From Blastomussa wellsi (taxonomy: Eukaryota; Cnidaria; Anthozoa; Scleractinia; Plerogyridae), in assembly GCA_947652115.1 (NCBI GenBank), contig OX393568.1:25596339-25660338 (forward strand): a stretch of DNA of 64,000 bases, written 5' to 3'. Below, one piece after another: positions 36,151 through 47,200 of the stretch. Made by a program: the position numbers and the translations under genes. Every line of letters starts with the position of its first letter. Position 1 is the stretch's first letter. Under the pieces are notes generated by a model, which saw nothing but the letters and a program-made list of their open reading frames with translations, was not told where the DNA came from and searched no databases.

Positions 36151-36463
36151 TCTATATATTATGGGGATACTGATAAATTCCTGTCTGATGTTACGAATTC
36201 ACCAAAAAATCTTTGCTATAAAGCAAATTTTTGCATATACCCGAGATGTTAAGATAATCATATGTATCTGTTACCTCTATTAACTTCTCTTAGCTCAATA
36301 ACTCGACTGCTACTCCTAGAAAAATTAATATAACAAGCTAAAACGTCTACCATAAATGCTTTAGTAATTGTAAGCTCTCATTACCATCAAAGATGCATAT
36401 TGTGCTGTTGTATATGCAGTAATAACGTTATAAAATTACTGTTATGAGCGACATCAGTAATCA

Positions 36464-38457
36464 TCAGTAATCGCAGACAGAAAAAACGTATGCCATCACA
36501 GGGAGAAACATGGACAGAGCCATAGACGTCACTGACACTGATGCGGTTCCTTTTGGCTTGACCGGCGGTGGTGGCACTGATACTGTTGCAATTGGTTTCT
36601 CTACTTCTTTTCCTGTTCCAGTCCGTTCACACCCGCCACCAGAACAGTCACGTTTACACCAGGTTCCGTCGCAGTGCAGCTTACAATTTCCACCAGGACA
36701 GGACATGATACACATGTCTGACCCCGACTCACAATACATCTTGCAGTCGCCCTTAGTACAGATCTGACGGCACTCTTTTGCTTTGCACCTCATATTGGTA
36801 CAGTTGTGCCCGCAATCCTGCGTACAGTTACCTCCAGCGGTGCACTTGAAGTTGGCGCAGCGACCTCCCGAGCATACGCTCTCACAGTTCATTGCTGTAC
36901 ACTTGATATCGCAGGCTCCATGAGCACATGTTTGTTCACAGAGCTCGGTGTCACTGTTGCTGCACTCCATCTTACAATTCCCTCCTGTGCAACTGCTTTC
37001 GCACTTTGATGTAGCTTCGCATTGCATATTGCAGGGTCCTTTGCAATTCTGTGTACACTCTCCAGCATCTGAAATACATAGCAAACGAGTTAGCAACTTG
37101 CAAAATGAAATGTCTGTCGTGCATCCTAAATAACGAGGGTGACACTACTAGAACACGATGAATAGTCAAATCCTTAGGTAATACCGAGTGCTGATCTTTA
37201 TCAAGGTCCAAAAACCTGGAACCTTCTTCCTACTACAATCACTACTCTTTTCTAATTTTAAGAATAAACTGCTAGAATATTAGTAAAACAATTACTGAAT
37301 TGTACCAAGCCGCACACTCGTAACCCGAACACATTGTGTGATGTACGAGGTGGCCTCAACTATAAGCCTCGTGGTTTCCTTAGATCAGTAAGATCGCCGT
37401 ATATTAAACTCTGTATGTATTTTTCAATATTAAAAAAATGGGCGAAATAAATGATTATGATGATAACAGTCTACGACTGGCAAACCTGTGGCCGTGGAAT
37501 TTCCGATGGAATTGGAGGTTAGAAGCGTTGGTTTCATTTAAGGACACCGAGGAACTTTTTGGAATAATCTTCGTTCCTGTGTAAACCCCTACACACGCCA
37601 CCCCTAGAACATGTTTCTCAGTGACTTTAGTGTAGAAACATTGGTTAGGGAACGGGTGGGTGAGGGTTTTCCAAGGAATGATTAAGCTTTTTTACTCGTA
37701 TGAAATTTCGTATGAAATGACTAGCGAGCGCGCTTCAGGAGTACGTACAGTAATTTGAATTTGTTTTAAATTTCTCGATTTCTTCCTTTTTATATCTACA
37801 TGCCGGGTATTTTTAACATTGTTACTATTGGCCATATGAGATTATTTTGGTGTTGGTGTTACTCGGCAAAGTTAGAAATCTCAAAAGTTAAGTAAGACAT
37901 TCCATTGTCATAATCAGATGGCACATACCTTTGGAGCACTCCAAACCACACCCCTCCCCCTCACAGGCTTGCCCGCATTTGTCAGCCTTACACTTGACAT
38001 CATTGCATTTCTCGGCGCAATTCTGGACAACCTTTCCACTGCCAGCAGCGTGCAGACCGCAAGTTCCCTTTTCGCACAGCTGGATGCATTTGGACGTCAC
38101 AGTACAGTTCACCACAGAGCAGTTTCCAAGGCATGTCTGCGTGCATTCACCACTTGAACACTGCAGCGAGTCGCATCCTTCCTCCAAGCACCGCTGGGAG
38201 CATTCTGAAGAATTGCAATGTAAAGCAGCACACGGCTTCTCCACGCACACCTGGTTGCATCTGGAGTACTTTGAGTCATTGGCGTTCCCGCAGATAAATG
38301 GACACTGTCCAGACAGGCAGATCTGAGTTCGGACCGTGTTGTTCGAGATCGCGTCACAAGAATTTGAAGGATCGATTCCCGCACCTTGTACTCGGATGTA
38401 CGCAGTAAACAGGGAGATTGCTAGGATAAGGGTTGTCGCAAGTGAACTGGCCTTCAT
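36464..38457 (-). CDS. Secreted or GPI-anchored cysteine-rich repeat protein, family not recognised
   Basis: Two exons: 37929-38457 (ATG at 38455-38457, donor GTATGT) and 36464-37068 (acceptor after ATTTCAG). They join in phase to give 377 residues. Residues 1-25 form a signal peptide (hydrophobic LATTLILAISLF). The rest is a chain of short cysteine repeats of the kind C-x3-C-x3-4-C-x3-C with frequent G-x-C, for example CTGGNCKMEC and CSGGRCANFKC, about 22 residues per unit. A proline/serine stalk (VPPPPVKPKG) and a hydrophobic end (MALSMFLPVMAYVFSV) follow, compatible with a GPI-anchor signal. Several NxT/S sites are present. It does not show the dicysteine pattern of galaxins. The role is unknown; an extracellular matrix or cell-surface function is inferred from architecture only. 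Confidence 0.7.
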
Positions 38458-38975
38458 TGTACAAAATGAAAAAAATTACCAAACTGCGAAAATAATAACA
38501 CGATGTGTTTGAGGTTAATAGAAGTATTTGACTGTGTCACGATTTAATGATCATTGAAGTGCGACTGGGTTCAACAACAATTCAACAAGAATTTATTTCA
38601 ACACTGAGAATTTACTTATTACAAATTTGTGATGGTTGTAAGGGCTTGTCCCGCAAATAGCCACTAAGCTAGTCGAGGCGTGACAAGATGTGCACAGGAA
38701 ACATAATAGAAAAGACAAATCACAATAAATTACAAACATACTGGAAAACGGAAAAACTTTTTTATGCGCACAGACGTCATGCCTCCTCGAAGAGCTGAAT
38801 TTTTCTCCGGCCACGAATATCATCTTGGAAACAGCGATTGAATACACCCTAGCCGCATTTCATGCAATTCAAATTATATGCAGTCATGCATTATAAATAA
38901 ATCAAAAATAAGCGTTTGAAAGTCACCATTGTTTGATTGCTTGCAAGTTATCTGTTTTCGCTCTTCTAACCTAAG

Positions 38976-39168
38976 GCGGGCTAGAGAGAAATTCAAATAC
39001 CACAATATTCTCGGTAAACATGCAATGTTGGAAACAAGCTTCATGTATTGTGCACAGTATCTCCTCGGGAAAGCGGTGCAGAGCGGCATTGTGTTTGTAT
39101 GCAAATGCTTGAACAATATTTCCATAAAGTATCCTGAGAAACTTCTTAGCGATTTGCAAAACACAGGT
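38976..39168 (+). other. Possible isolated exon
   Basis: An open frame between a pyrimidine-rich acceptor (CTCTTCTAACCTAAG) and a GTAAGT donor at 39169. It encodes about 64 residues including ETSFMYCAQYLLGKAV. No partner exon or known domain was found, and the opposite strand is also open, so this may be a repeat or a non-coding transcript. Confidence 0.2.
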
Positions 39169-40388
39169 AAGTTTCTGGGCGACAGTGTGGCCTTCTAAAT
39201 TTGATAATAAATAAATTCAGACAGTTTTTATTTCCATACAAGGTTTCGGTCGATTTTTAGGAAATTTGTTTTCGAGTTCTAGATACAATTTAATGCAAAC
39301 AACCTTTTACAAATCTAGAAAATTCTGGGAATCTAGAAGGAGATAAAAATATTTACGAGGATGAAAATTAAAGCGGACTGTTTTAAGGTAAAGCTGTAAC
39401 AAGTGTTTCAAATCCAGAAAGTCTTAAAGTGAAGCTGCCAGTGCCGCAATTTTTTCTATTATTTTTCTAGAAAGATTTCATTTCCGGTTCAGTAAGTTTT
39501 CAAACGACAAGACGACGATTTCTGGTTCTGAAATCTCGAAAGAAAATACAGTTATTCAAAATTGATTTAGCATAAAACAGCAGCTGGTCTAGGGCTCCGG
39601 TCCAATGCAAGTATGAACCCTTGACTGCAACAACACTACGAGATGAAAAGTATAGATCAGGCTGGTTTTGGCTTTCAATTTAATTCTTTCCACTGCTTCG
39701 AAAATATTTCAACTACGCTGATGAAGCTAAGCATGGTACATAGATTTCTCACAATCAATCGAATACACGTTAGATTTCACAGCATAAATGCAAACAAGGT
39801 ACTCGAATTTACTGTAAAATATTTTTAACGTCTAGGCAATGTTGGCACATTTGACCAGAGAGCGTTCAATTGCAAGGAAGGAAGTACTTAGAAATGCACT
39901 GCACCACGATCGGGTAGTTGTTTTAGTTTCCATTTCAAAGAGCTTATTCCGCTGTGAGGAATCTTGGAAGAATGTCCTTGAGACGACACACTTACCTGAA
40001 ATTCAACTGCAACAAGAGTGGCAACAAATAAAGAGGACTCAGTGCATTCGACGCGCGCCCAATTTGCACAACAATTCTTACTGATGCCTGCAGCCACGTG
40101 ACCAAACCTATGGGTCACGTCACGAGAGCTTTTTGAGTCGTGACAAATCAGAAGTGTTTGGAATTGACAAATTTTCGTAACGGGGGTAAACCTGAAAGCC
40201 GTTTTCCGTCATTTAAAATGGGTTTAATGCAAATATCTTGCGTTTAAAGGAATGCCAAAACCCTATGCTCAAAAACGCTAATCAATGTTTCGTGGTGTTT
40301 TGTACATTTTTGGATGCACACCCAAAAAGACCCCCTACCAAGCTCCAAATTCGGGTATACCCCCGCCTTAAAGAGCGGAAAGTACGTG

Positions 40389-40491
40389 TTGGAGGATTTT
40401 GCGTTGATTGTTGCTTCATGTTATAAGAAGGAGCTTTCCACCCTTGTCTCCTTCTTATAACGTCAAGCCACAATAAACGCCAAATCCTCCA
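40389..40491. repeat. Fold-back hairpin of about 100 bp
   Basis: Arms 40391-40433 and 40448-40490 are inverted copies matching at about 38 of 43 positions. The innermost 14 bp are perfect (GTTATAAGAAGGAG / CTCCTTCTTATAAC) around a 14-nt loop. It could be a MITE or a hairpin RNA precursor. Confidence 0.65.
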
Positions 40492-41107
40492 AATCGCTCA
40501 AATTCGCCATTTTGAGCCAAGGAACGACAAAATACAACACCTGAGGTAAGTTCACGTTTATTAAAAAAAATAGGCATTACTCGAAATAAGTTTTCGATAG
40601 TAGCACGCTTTTAATATTCCCATACGTTTCTTTATATTTCGAGCATACAAATACACGCACTGCCTGTATGAGCCCCTGTGATGACCTCACTGCCCGAGTG
40701 CTTGGGAAGCCTGTCCGCTGGTAGCCTCGTTCGCAGCCGTTTGGCTGGCTACAAATCGAATGCACCCTACCGGGGCGCCTTACATCTGGCCTTCTCATGC
40801 GTAACGGCAGGCCTCATTAACATAAAGTTTGTCACCCGTCGTTGCTAATAAACAACTGACGCTTCGAGCAGCATGCGAGCAGATTGTGTAGAAATCCAAC
40901 GAACAATTTTAACAGCAATGCTTTTCAGACTCTTCAGTTCTTTATGACTAGTCGGTCCAATGACGTGGAAGCGCTGAGCGCGAGCGCTTGTAAATGCAAC
41001 TGCTATAGCGGCTATAGTTATGAATTAGATCAAGTCGACGAGTCTTTAACACCGCGATTGCATAAAGAAAGTTTTCACTGTGTACTTCAAAATATTGTGG
41101 CAAGGAC

Positions 41108-43144
41108 ATGGGATGCGGAGGTTCACAACACCGAGGACGAACCGTTGTCTTAACTGGGCACCGCCAACTCGTGGACCAATTTGATGACACCGACTCATTG
41201 CTTGGTTCAGAAACGGACCTATCGTCTTCTGTGAAACTGCAACAATATAGCCAAAGGTATCCAGAATATTCAAGATTATTACAAGTGGTATTTAGCAGCG
41301 TCGAAAAGCTTCGGCGTTTATCAGAAACGGAGAATGCACTCAACGACAAACAGACAGTATCAAAGATAAACAAAGAAGCCCTTAAACTTCGCCATAGAAG
41401 TATCAAGGCAGCATTCTCTGGCGGAACCCTGGCCGGAGCGACCGACGAAAAGAAATATGACATTCTTGCTAAGTTTGTCATCGAGATTGGCGCAGCGGAG
41501 GTTTTCTACAATCTGGCCAAACAGTTGTTCGATGACTATCTCAATAGCGAACAGACACTTCGAAAAAATAGAATAATATCGGTCGATAATAGGCCATTAA
41601 ATATTGAAACAGACCGAAAGGATCAGCTGGTATCAGAGAGTCTCATTCTGATCCTGCTCGTCATTCAAAACTTTGCTGAGTTTCATGAACAGTTCTGCGT
41701 AACATGCGCAACAGAAACCGGGCTGATTTCACTTTGTTTGGAAAGCAGCAAACAGCTGGAATCCATGCTAAAGACTTTGGACAAGCAGGGTGGTCTGAGG
41801 CCAGTTCGAGCTATCCGGGTTCTTGGATGTTGTTTTAACATTCTGTATAACATGGCTAGGAAAACGGAAGAGGTAAAGCCGGCCGTCGACTACCAAGCCA
41901 AGGACACCTTAATTTCTTTCGCAAAATCGGAAATTCCCATCGTAGCACCCCTGGCTCTTCTTAGTTTGGCACACGTGGTAGATGAAGAGAGTAACCACCT
42001 TGTGCTAGCTGATGAGGAAATATTGGTGGCCTTAACATCTCTTTTGAAAAAGGCTAGCGAGTCCGAACGGCGAAAGTTTGATGGCTTTTCAGCAAGAGAG
42101 CTTGCCGAGGGACTTGGGCACCTTGCCATCAATGATACCAACAAGAAAGTTTTGGGCGAGAAAGGTGCAATAAAAGTGCTGGTTGCTATGATAACAACAT
42201 CAAAGCTCGACGGAGAAAGAGCAAGTGCAGTTAAAGCGCTTTGGATGTTGGCCTTTGACGAGAATAATAAGAAAGCCATTAATCAAGAGGATGGGGCATT
42301 GGACATTCTACGTGAGCTACAACAGCACAGCAAAGACCCAGATGTTCAAAAGGGTGCTGCAGGTGCATTGTGGGAGATTGAAGGAAAGACATCAAGAAAT
42401 CGAGATGAAGAGACAAGAGAGGCCTCTGGAAATCACGTGATGATCAGTTACCAATGGGATTCCCAGGAAGTGTTAGTCGAAGTGAAAAGCAAGCTTCAGG
42501 CTAGTGGGTACAGAGTTTGGATGGATCTGGAGCAGATGGGAGGGTCAACTTTAGAGGCCATGGCAAAAGCTGTGGAAAATGCATCCGTCGTGCTGATTTG
42601 CGTGTCAGAACGATACAAACGCAGTCCGAACTGTCGATCTGAAGCCGAGTACGCGTATCAGTTAAGAAAGGACATCATTCCTTTGATGATGCAACACAGT
42701 TATCAACCGGACGGATGGTTAGGAATGATCGTTGGAACAAAACTTTGGATTGACTTTAGAAACATTAACAGCGTTGAGACAGGTGTGGGGAAATTGATGA
42801 AAGAGTTAGGGGGAAGGGGGCGGGAGGACAGAGGGAATGAGATCATTGATGCCGGCCAATTGCAAAATGCTGAGCAAGATATTTCTTCTGCCGAACACGT
42901 AGGCTCAGGAATCTCCAGCTGGACTAATCATGAGGTGGGATGCTGGCTTAAGGACATTGGGTTGGACGAGGTGTGCAAGACAGTTCTGGCCAGACTGGAC
43001 GGACAGACACTAATCTATCTTCATGCACTCCGCGACGAGTGTCCCGATTATTTTTATAAGTGTCTTGAAAGTAATCTTAACTTGCGCGACATGTTTGATG
43101 TATTTAAATTCAGAGAAGAACTTCGTAAATTGATTACGAGATGA
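41108..43144 (+). CDS. ARM-TIR-SAM protein with N-terminal dual-acylation motif
   Basis: One uninterrupted frame of 678 residues. It starts MGCGGS, a motif for myristoylation at Gly2 and palmitoylation at Cys3, so membrane attachment is likely. Residues about 170-427 are helical armadillo-type repeats (for example ASAVKALWMLAFDENNKKAI, VQKGAAGALWEI). A TIR domain follows at about 441-565: HVMISYQW (box 1), GYRVWMDLEQMGG (BB loop), SVVLICVSERYKRSPNCRSE, IIPLMM. In the C-x2-E pattern, Glu512 is placed like the catalytic glutamate of NAD-cleaving TIR domains. A SAM domain ends the protein (about 603-675: ISSWTNHEVGCWLKDIGL, CPDYFYKCL). SARM1 has ARM-SAM-SAM-TIR; here TIR precedes a single SAM. 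AATAAA lies at 43182-43187. The gene is convergent with RFC3. It is not SARM1 itself; enzymatic activity is unproven. Confidence 0.88.
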   Translation: MGCGGSQHRGRTVVLTGHRQLVDQFDDTDSLLGSETDLSSSVKLQQYSQRYPEYSRLLQVVFSSVEKLRRLSETENALNDKQTVSKINKEALKLRHRSIKAAFSGGTLAGATDEKKYDILAKFVIEIGAAEVFYNLAKQLFDDYLNSEQTLRKNRIISVDNRPLNIETDRKDQLVSESLILILLVIQNFAEFHEQFCVTCATETGLISLCLESSKQLESMLKTLDKQGGLRPVRAIRVLGCCFNILYNMARKTEEVKPAVDYQAKDTLISFAKSEIPIVAPLALLSLAHVVDEESNHLVLADEEILVALTSLLKKASESERRKFDGFSARELAEGLGHLAINDTNKKVLGEKGAIKVLVAMITTSKLDGERASAVKALWMLAFDENNKKAINQEDGALDILRELQQHSKDPDVQKGAAGALWEIEGKTSRNRDEETREASGNHVMISYQWDSQEVLVEVKSKLQASGYRVWMDLEQMGGSTLEAMAKAVENASVVLICVSERYKRSPNCRSEAEYAYQLRKDIIPLMMQHSYQPDGWLGMIVGTKLWIDFRNINSVETGVGKLMKELGGRGREDRGNEIIDAGQLQNAEQDISSAEHVGSGISSWTNHEVGCWLKDIGLDEVCKTVLARLDGQTLIYLHALRDECPDYFYKCLESNLNLRDMFDVFKFREELRKLITR

Positions 43145-43289
43145 CCGCATTCACGGAATGGTGTTTTAAACCTCTTCAAACAATAAAATGGATACCAAAG
43201 CTTATCGATGTTCAGTTTGCTCGTTATTGACGACCGAGAAAATATCACTCTAACAAAAAAAGTTTGCTATGAATTCCGCCTTTATGCGA

Positions 43290-43304
43290 GGGGGGGGGGG
43301 GGGG
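43290..43304 (+). repeat. Homopolymer of 15 G
   Basis: A run of 15 G residues lies between the convergent 3' ends of the TIR gene and RFC3. Length may be affected by sequencing error. Confidence 0.8.
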
Positions 43305-43539
43305 TAGCATTACTCCTAGCCGCGTCATGCTACAGAAACCGGAGTTAGCACCGGCAGCTTTGAAAGACTCTACTTATTTACTTACTTTAACACAGTTCAA
43401 CGTACGTTACACTGTTGTACTGGAATCAAATAAGTTCAAGCTCATTATCTATTGATGTGTGATTTGCTAGTTTACAACTATAACTCCAGGAGACTCCGAC
43501 TTCCTCATTTCAAATGCCACCAAAGGCCGCAATGTTCTC

Positions 43540-44230
43540 CTAAAAGAAATCAGCCATCCCTTCCTCGAGGAATCTCTTGTAAATACTCATGAACTTTGCT
43601 ACGAACGCTTCAAGGTGATAGATGGCCTTGTTTCCCTGGTGAATGCGGTGTTCATAGTGAGCAGCCATGTTCGTCACTTCTGTTTTCAAACTACCATCAC
43701 AATTGGTCACCAGTTCCGAAATCAAACCCTTCAGAGAAAAGAAAAGTTTATTTTGGTTAGAATGACGAGCGTGTTTTAGTTCAGCAATAGCACATTTGTA
43801 CGATGTCGTCATCTGACTGCAACTAGCAACATTCATTTCGTTTTTCCGTTGTTATTTAAATTTTGTAATCCAGTGCACGTAACTACATGTAAACGATTCT
43901 GGTAGTTGTAGTCAAATGACGCCATCACGCAAATCGTCAGTTACAATGGCCACTCACAAGAACTCAAACATAACGAGCCAATAAAAACACGAAGCAACAT
44001 CACGTGACCAGCGCCAAGCGCAGGAAAACGCGTGTGACCAAGTCGTGATTGGTCGATGATGTGGTGGCAGTATTTTAAAGCATGCAGTATTCCAGAACAC
44101 TTCGACACTCAACTGAAAACTGATCCACACATGGGCCATTCGCTTGCGAAAACCTCTCTCATTGAAAGAGTAGGTCAAAATAACTCGAAATGCTCCAACG
44201 CAACGACAACTGAAGCCATTTTTTAGATAG

Positions 44231-44275
<45 letters not shown>

Positions 44276-47200
44276 GTATAACAATATAATTTGGTTTTAT
44301 CAACTGGGTTGATAATGTCAATTGGCCACCGTAAAGAGATTCAAGAGCTGACGTTTCGAGCGTTAGCCCTTCGTCCGTCCCTTCGCTCCGACGAAGGGCT
44401 AACGCTCGAAACGTCAGCTCTTGAATCTCTTTACGGTGGCCAATTCACATTATCAACCCAGTTGATAAAACCAAATTACATCATTTTTTAGATAGTTTAA
44501 ATTCGATTCTCCTAAATAATGTAGAGAACTTAAATTTTAAAAAATTCTCAAATTTGATTATCTCATTTGCCAATATTCTACCATTCTGAAAATTATTTAT
44601 TGACTACAGTGCTTTATTGACTAGGAGACGTCCTATCAAATGTGGAGGGCTGGAGAAAGGACGGGGGTGTCAGCCCTAAGGTCTGTGTCAGGAGAAAAAC
44701 AAAATTCTCCCGGACTTGAAGATTTTGCAAGGAATCGAGAGACTCGAAATTTTCGAAGAAAAATGAAGCAATGTAGTTCAAATTTCGGGAAGTTTTAGAT
44801 TTTTTGGAAGACATGAATACTGCTCAAACAGCGTTTTGATTTGTTAGAGTTGTAAAGGAAAATAACTTAAGAGTTTTGTTGTCGCTATGAAGAGTACAAA
44901 TAGCTGACCATTACAGGGCCTTACTTTTAATATGATGTCAGGTGGGATACAGTGAGTCAACAGTTCATAGAGTCTACCTCTTATTTCCAGCAACCTGAAA
45001 AAAAAAATACTCGGTGAAAAAAATATGGGATGGGATGAGTCAAATGTCTTGTTAGCACTGTGTTTAAATTATTTGGCTAAACTTCAGAATACCCCGCAAC
45101 TTATTTGCATGTCATTGAATAAGAATAGCATCTATTGTGTTATGCTTTGTTCGGATCAATTTTACTATGGGTAGTGTTGACCGACATATCGACCGATATG
45201 TCGACCGACATGTCGGTCGATGGTCGGTCGATATGTCGGTCGATAGTCGACCGCTAGTCGACCGCCAGTAGGTCGATAGTAGACCGATATGGCGGTCGAT
45301 AGTCGGCCGACTGTCGACCGATATATGTCGACCGATAGTCGGTCGATATATCGGTAGACAGTCGGCCGATATTTGACCGACAGTTCACTGATACTTTGCT
45401 CCAAGGGAAGTAGGGTCCTAAAGCAAGTTTGGTTATTTTATAAGTTAATAAAAAACTTATTACACAAATGAAAAAAAATAAAGCTTAAAAAAGTGAATTC
45501 TGACTTTGGACCCAGCATCAATAATATTTAATAGTTAGTGGAATTGATGTTAAAGCTGTCTCATTTAAGCTGATATTTACCTTTTGGGTGTTTGTTGTTC
45601 AACAATCTGTTGTGCAGTCTCCCTTAGATACACCTCCCAGTCTGCCTCTTGAACAAGTTGGTCGGGTGTGAAGGGATACCTAGATGGAATTATGGTGCCA
45701 CTCTTAATTATTTTTATCATGTAACCTGATTAAGTATGCTCAACTGTGAGTACGTTAATTAACAATTAGATCATGGTCCCGAGATGGGGTGATAGCTGAA
45801 GTTAAAATCAACTATCACAAAACAAATTTTAAGAGCAAATAATCAAAATGTTTATTTGTTTTCATTGATTGTAACCAGATTTTAATTGTAACTTAAGGTG
45901 GTTACTCCTGGTTTCCAGCACTTATGTTTTGATGAGCCAGTACTATAAATCAGCTGCTGCTACAATAGTTATAGCGATGGTATCAAATAATCGCCCAGCC
46001 GATCAATCGATCGATCAGTTGCTCGGCTGGTCATTTGGTTGGTCAGTTAGTCAGTCAGTCAGTCAGTCGGTCAATGATTCATTCATATGCAATACATACT
46101 GTTGAACTCTGCAAGCTTCACACATCAACAAGGCTCTTCGTAGATTCCTGTTCGATTTCTCAGCAATTTTCTTGGAAAGTTCTGCTGGAATAGTGAGGCC
46201 TTCCTTTTTACAAACATTGTGCAAGATTTGACAAATCTGCAGATAAAGATAACTGTATGCATTATTTACATAATTAAGAACATCATGTACATTTACATTA
46301 TTGGAATTTCAATTTTCACATCCTAAGCACAAGCACAACCTAAACCAGGCACAGGGGTTGAGGCTGACTTTTCAGGTGACCCCCAGTGGCTGTTGGCAGC
46401 TTTGAGCCTACTAGCCAAAACATTTTTGACTAGACAGAAGTGTACATGTACATACATGTAACACACCTCATCACCTGTAGGTGCAGCAACCCTGACACCC
46501 AAACAACGACTGCGGATTGCTGGTATGACTTTGCTGGTTGAGTTACAACACAGAATCAGTCGACATGTCGCTGTGTACTTTTCCATAGTCCTACGCAATG
46601 AGTGCTGAGCATCCTTTGTGAGTCTGTCCACTTCTGTCAAGACTACCACTGAAACCAAAGTGCAAGTATGCTGTGAAGGGTGCAACAGTACAAACTCCAG
46701 TAAAACAAAAATAAATATTAAAATTGGTTATCTGCTGGTCATGGAGCAGTTTTCGATAGGCCATTTCCGATTTACTGTTTGCCTTTATTTGAAAACAGTT
46801 CTACGTGCAAAACCATTCAAAAGACATAGGAAAATACGTTTGCTTTGCATGAAAATGAAAACACAGGTAAATCACATTTTGATATGAATAATTTTGCACT
46901 TAGACTTGTTTTGACACTAAAGAGCACTTGCAAGTGGCCTATTGAGTTTTAAAGTAATAATCATGTAATTGCTTCGAGTTTTGATTGGATCACTGGATTG
47001 TCATCGTTTCGGTTTTATGACACTAAATTGAAACTTGCTCTAATACAAACATCCTGTAGTTGAATCTTTGTATTAACCTTTAAACTCTTTTTGTGTTGCT
47101 GACTCTAACTGGTGTGATTGAGCCACTGTCTTGATAAGCTCCTGGATCACAACACGGTCATGAATCCCAGCATCACTAAGAAAACAAAACATTGAAAAAT

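Larger units (their letters stand above)
25458..36463. other. 11-kb gene-poor region with retroelement debris
   Basis: I see no convincing gene. Recognisable contents are an inverted Penelope tail pair (26908-27165), a Penelope endonuclease pseudogene with its tail (30050-30775), a hammerhead core (33607-33639) and one copy of a dispersed repeat (35605-36150). The short open frames (for example 28672-28968, 31431-31664) lack motifs and sit in AT-rich DNA. Confidence 0.5.
38458..41107. other. Intergenic region between two divergent genes
   Basis: Holds a fold-back hairpin at 40389-40491 and an open stretch at 38929-39168 that ends at a good GTAAGT donor. Nothing else is supportable. Confidence 0.4.

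Noticed and set aside
43540..43836. Stand-alone 98-residue protein on the minus strand
   Set aside because: The part from 43728 down is the last exon of RFC3, with a good acceptor at 43729-43730. The upstream part of the frame is intron.
45165..45404. 79-residue minus-strand frame with YRPT and DRYIGR repeats
   Set aside because: It lies wholly in the palindromic satellite inside an RFC3 intron; the reading is produced by the repeat.
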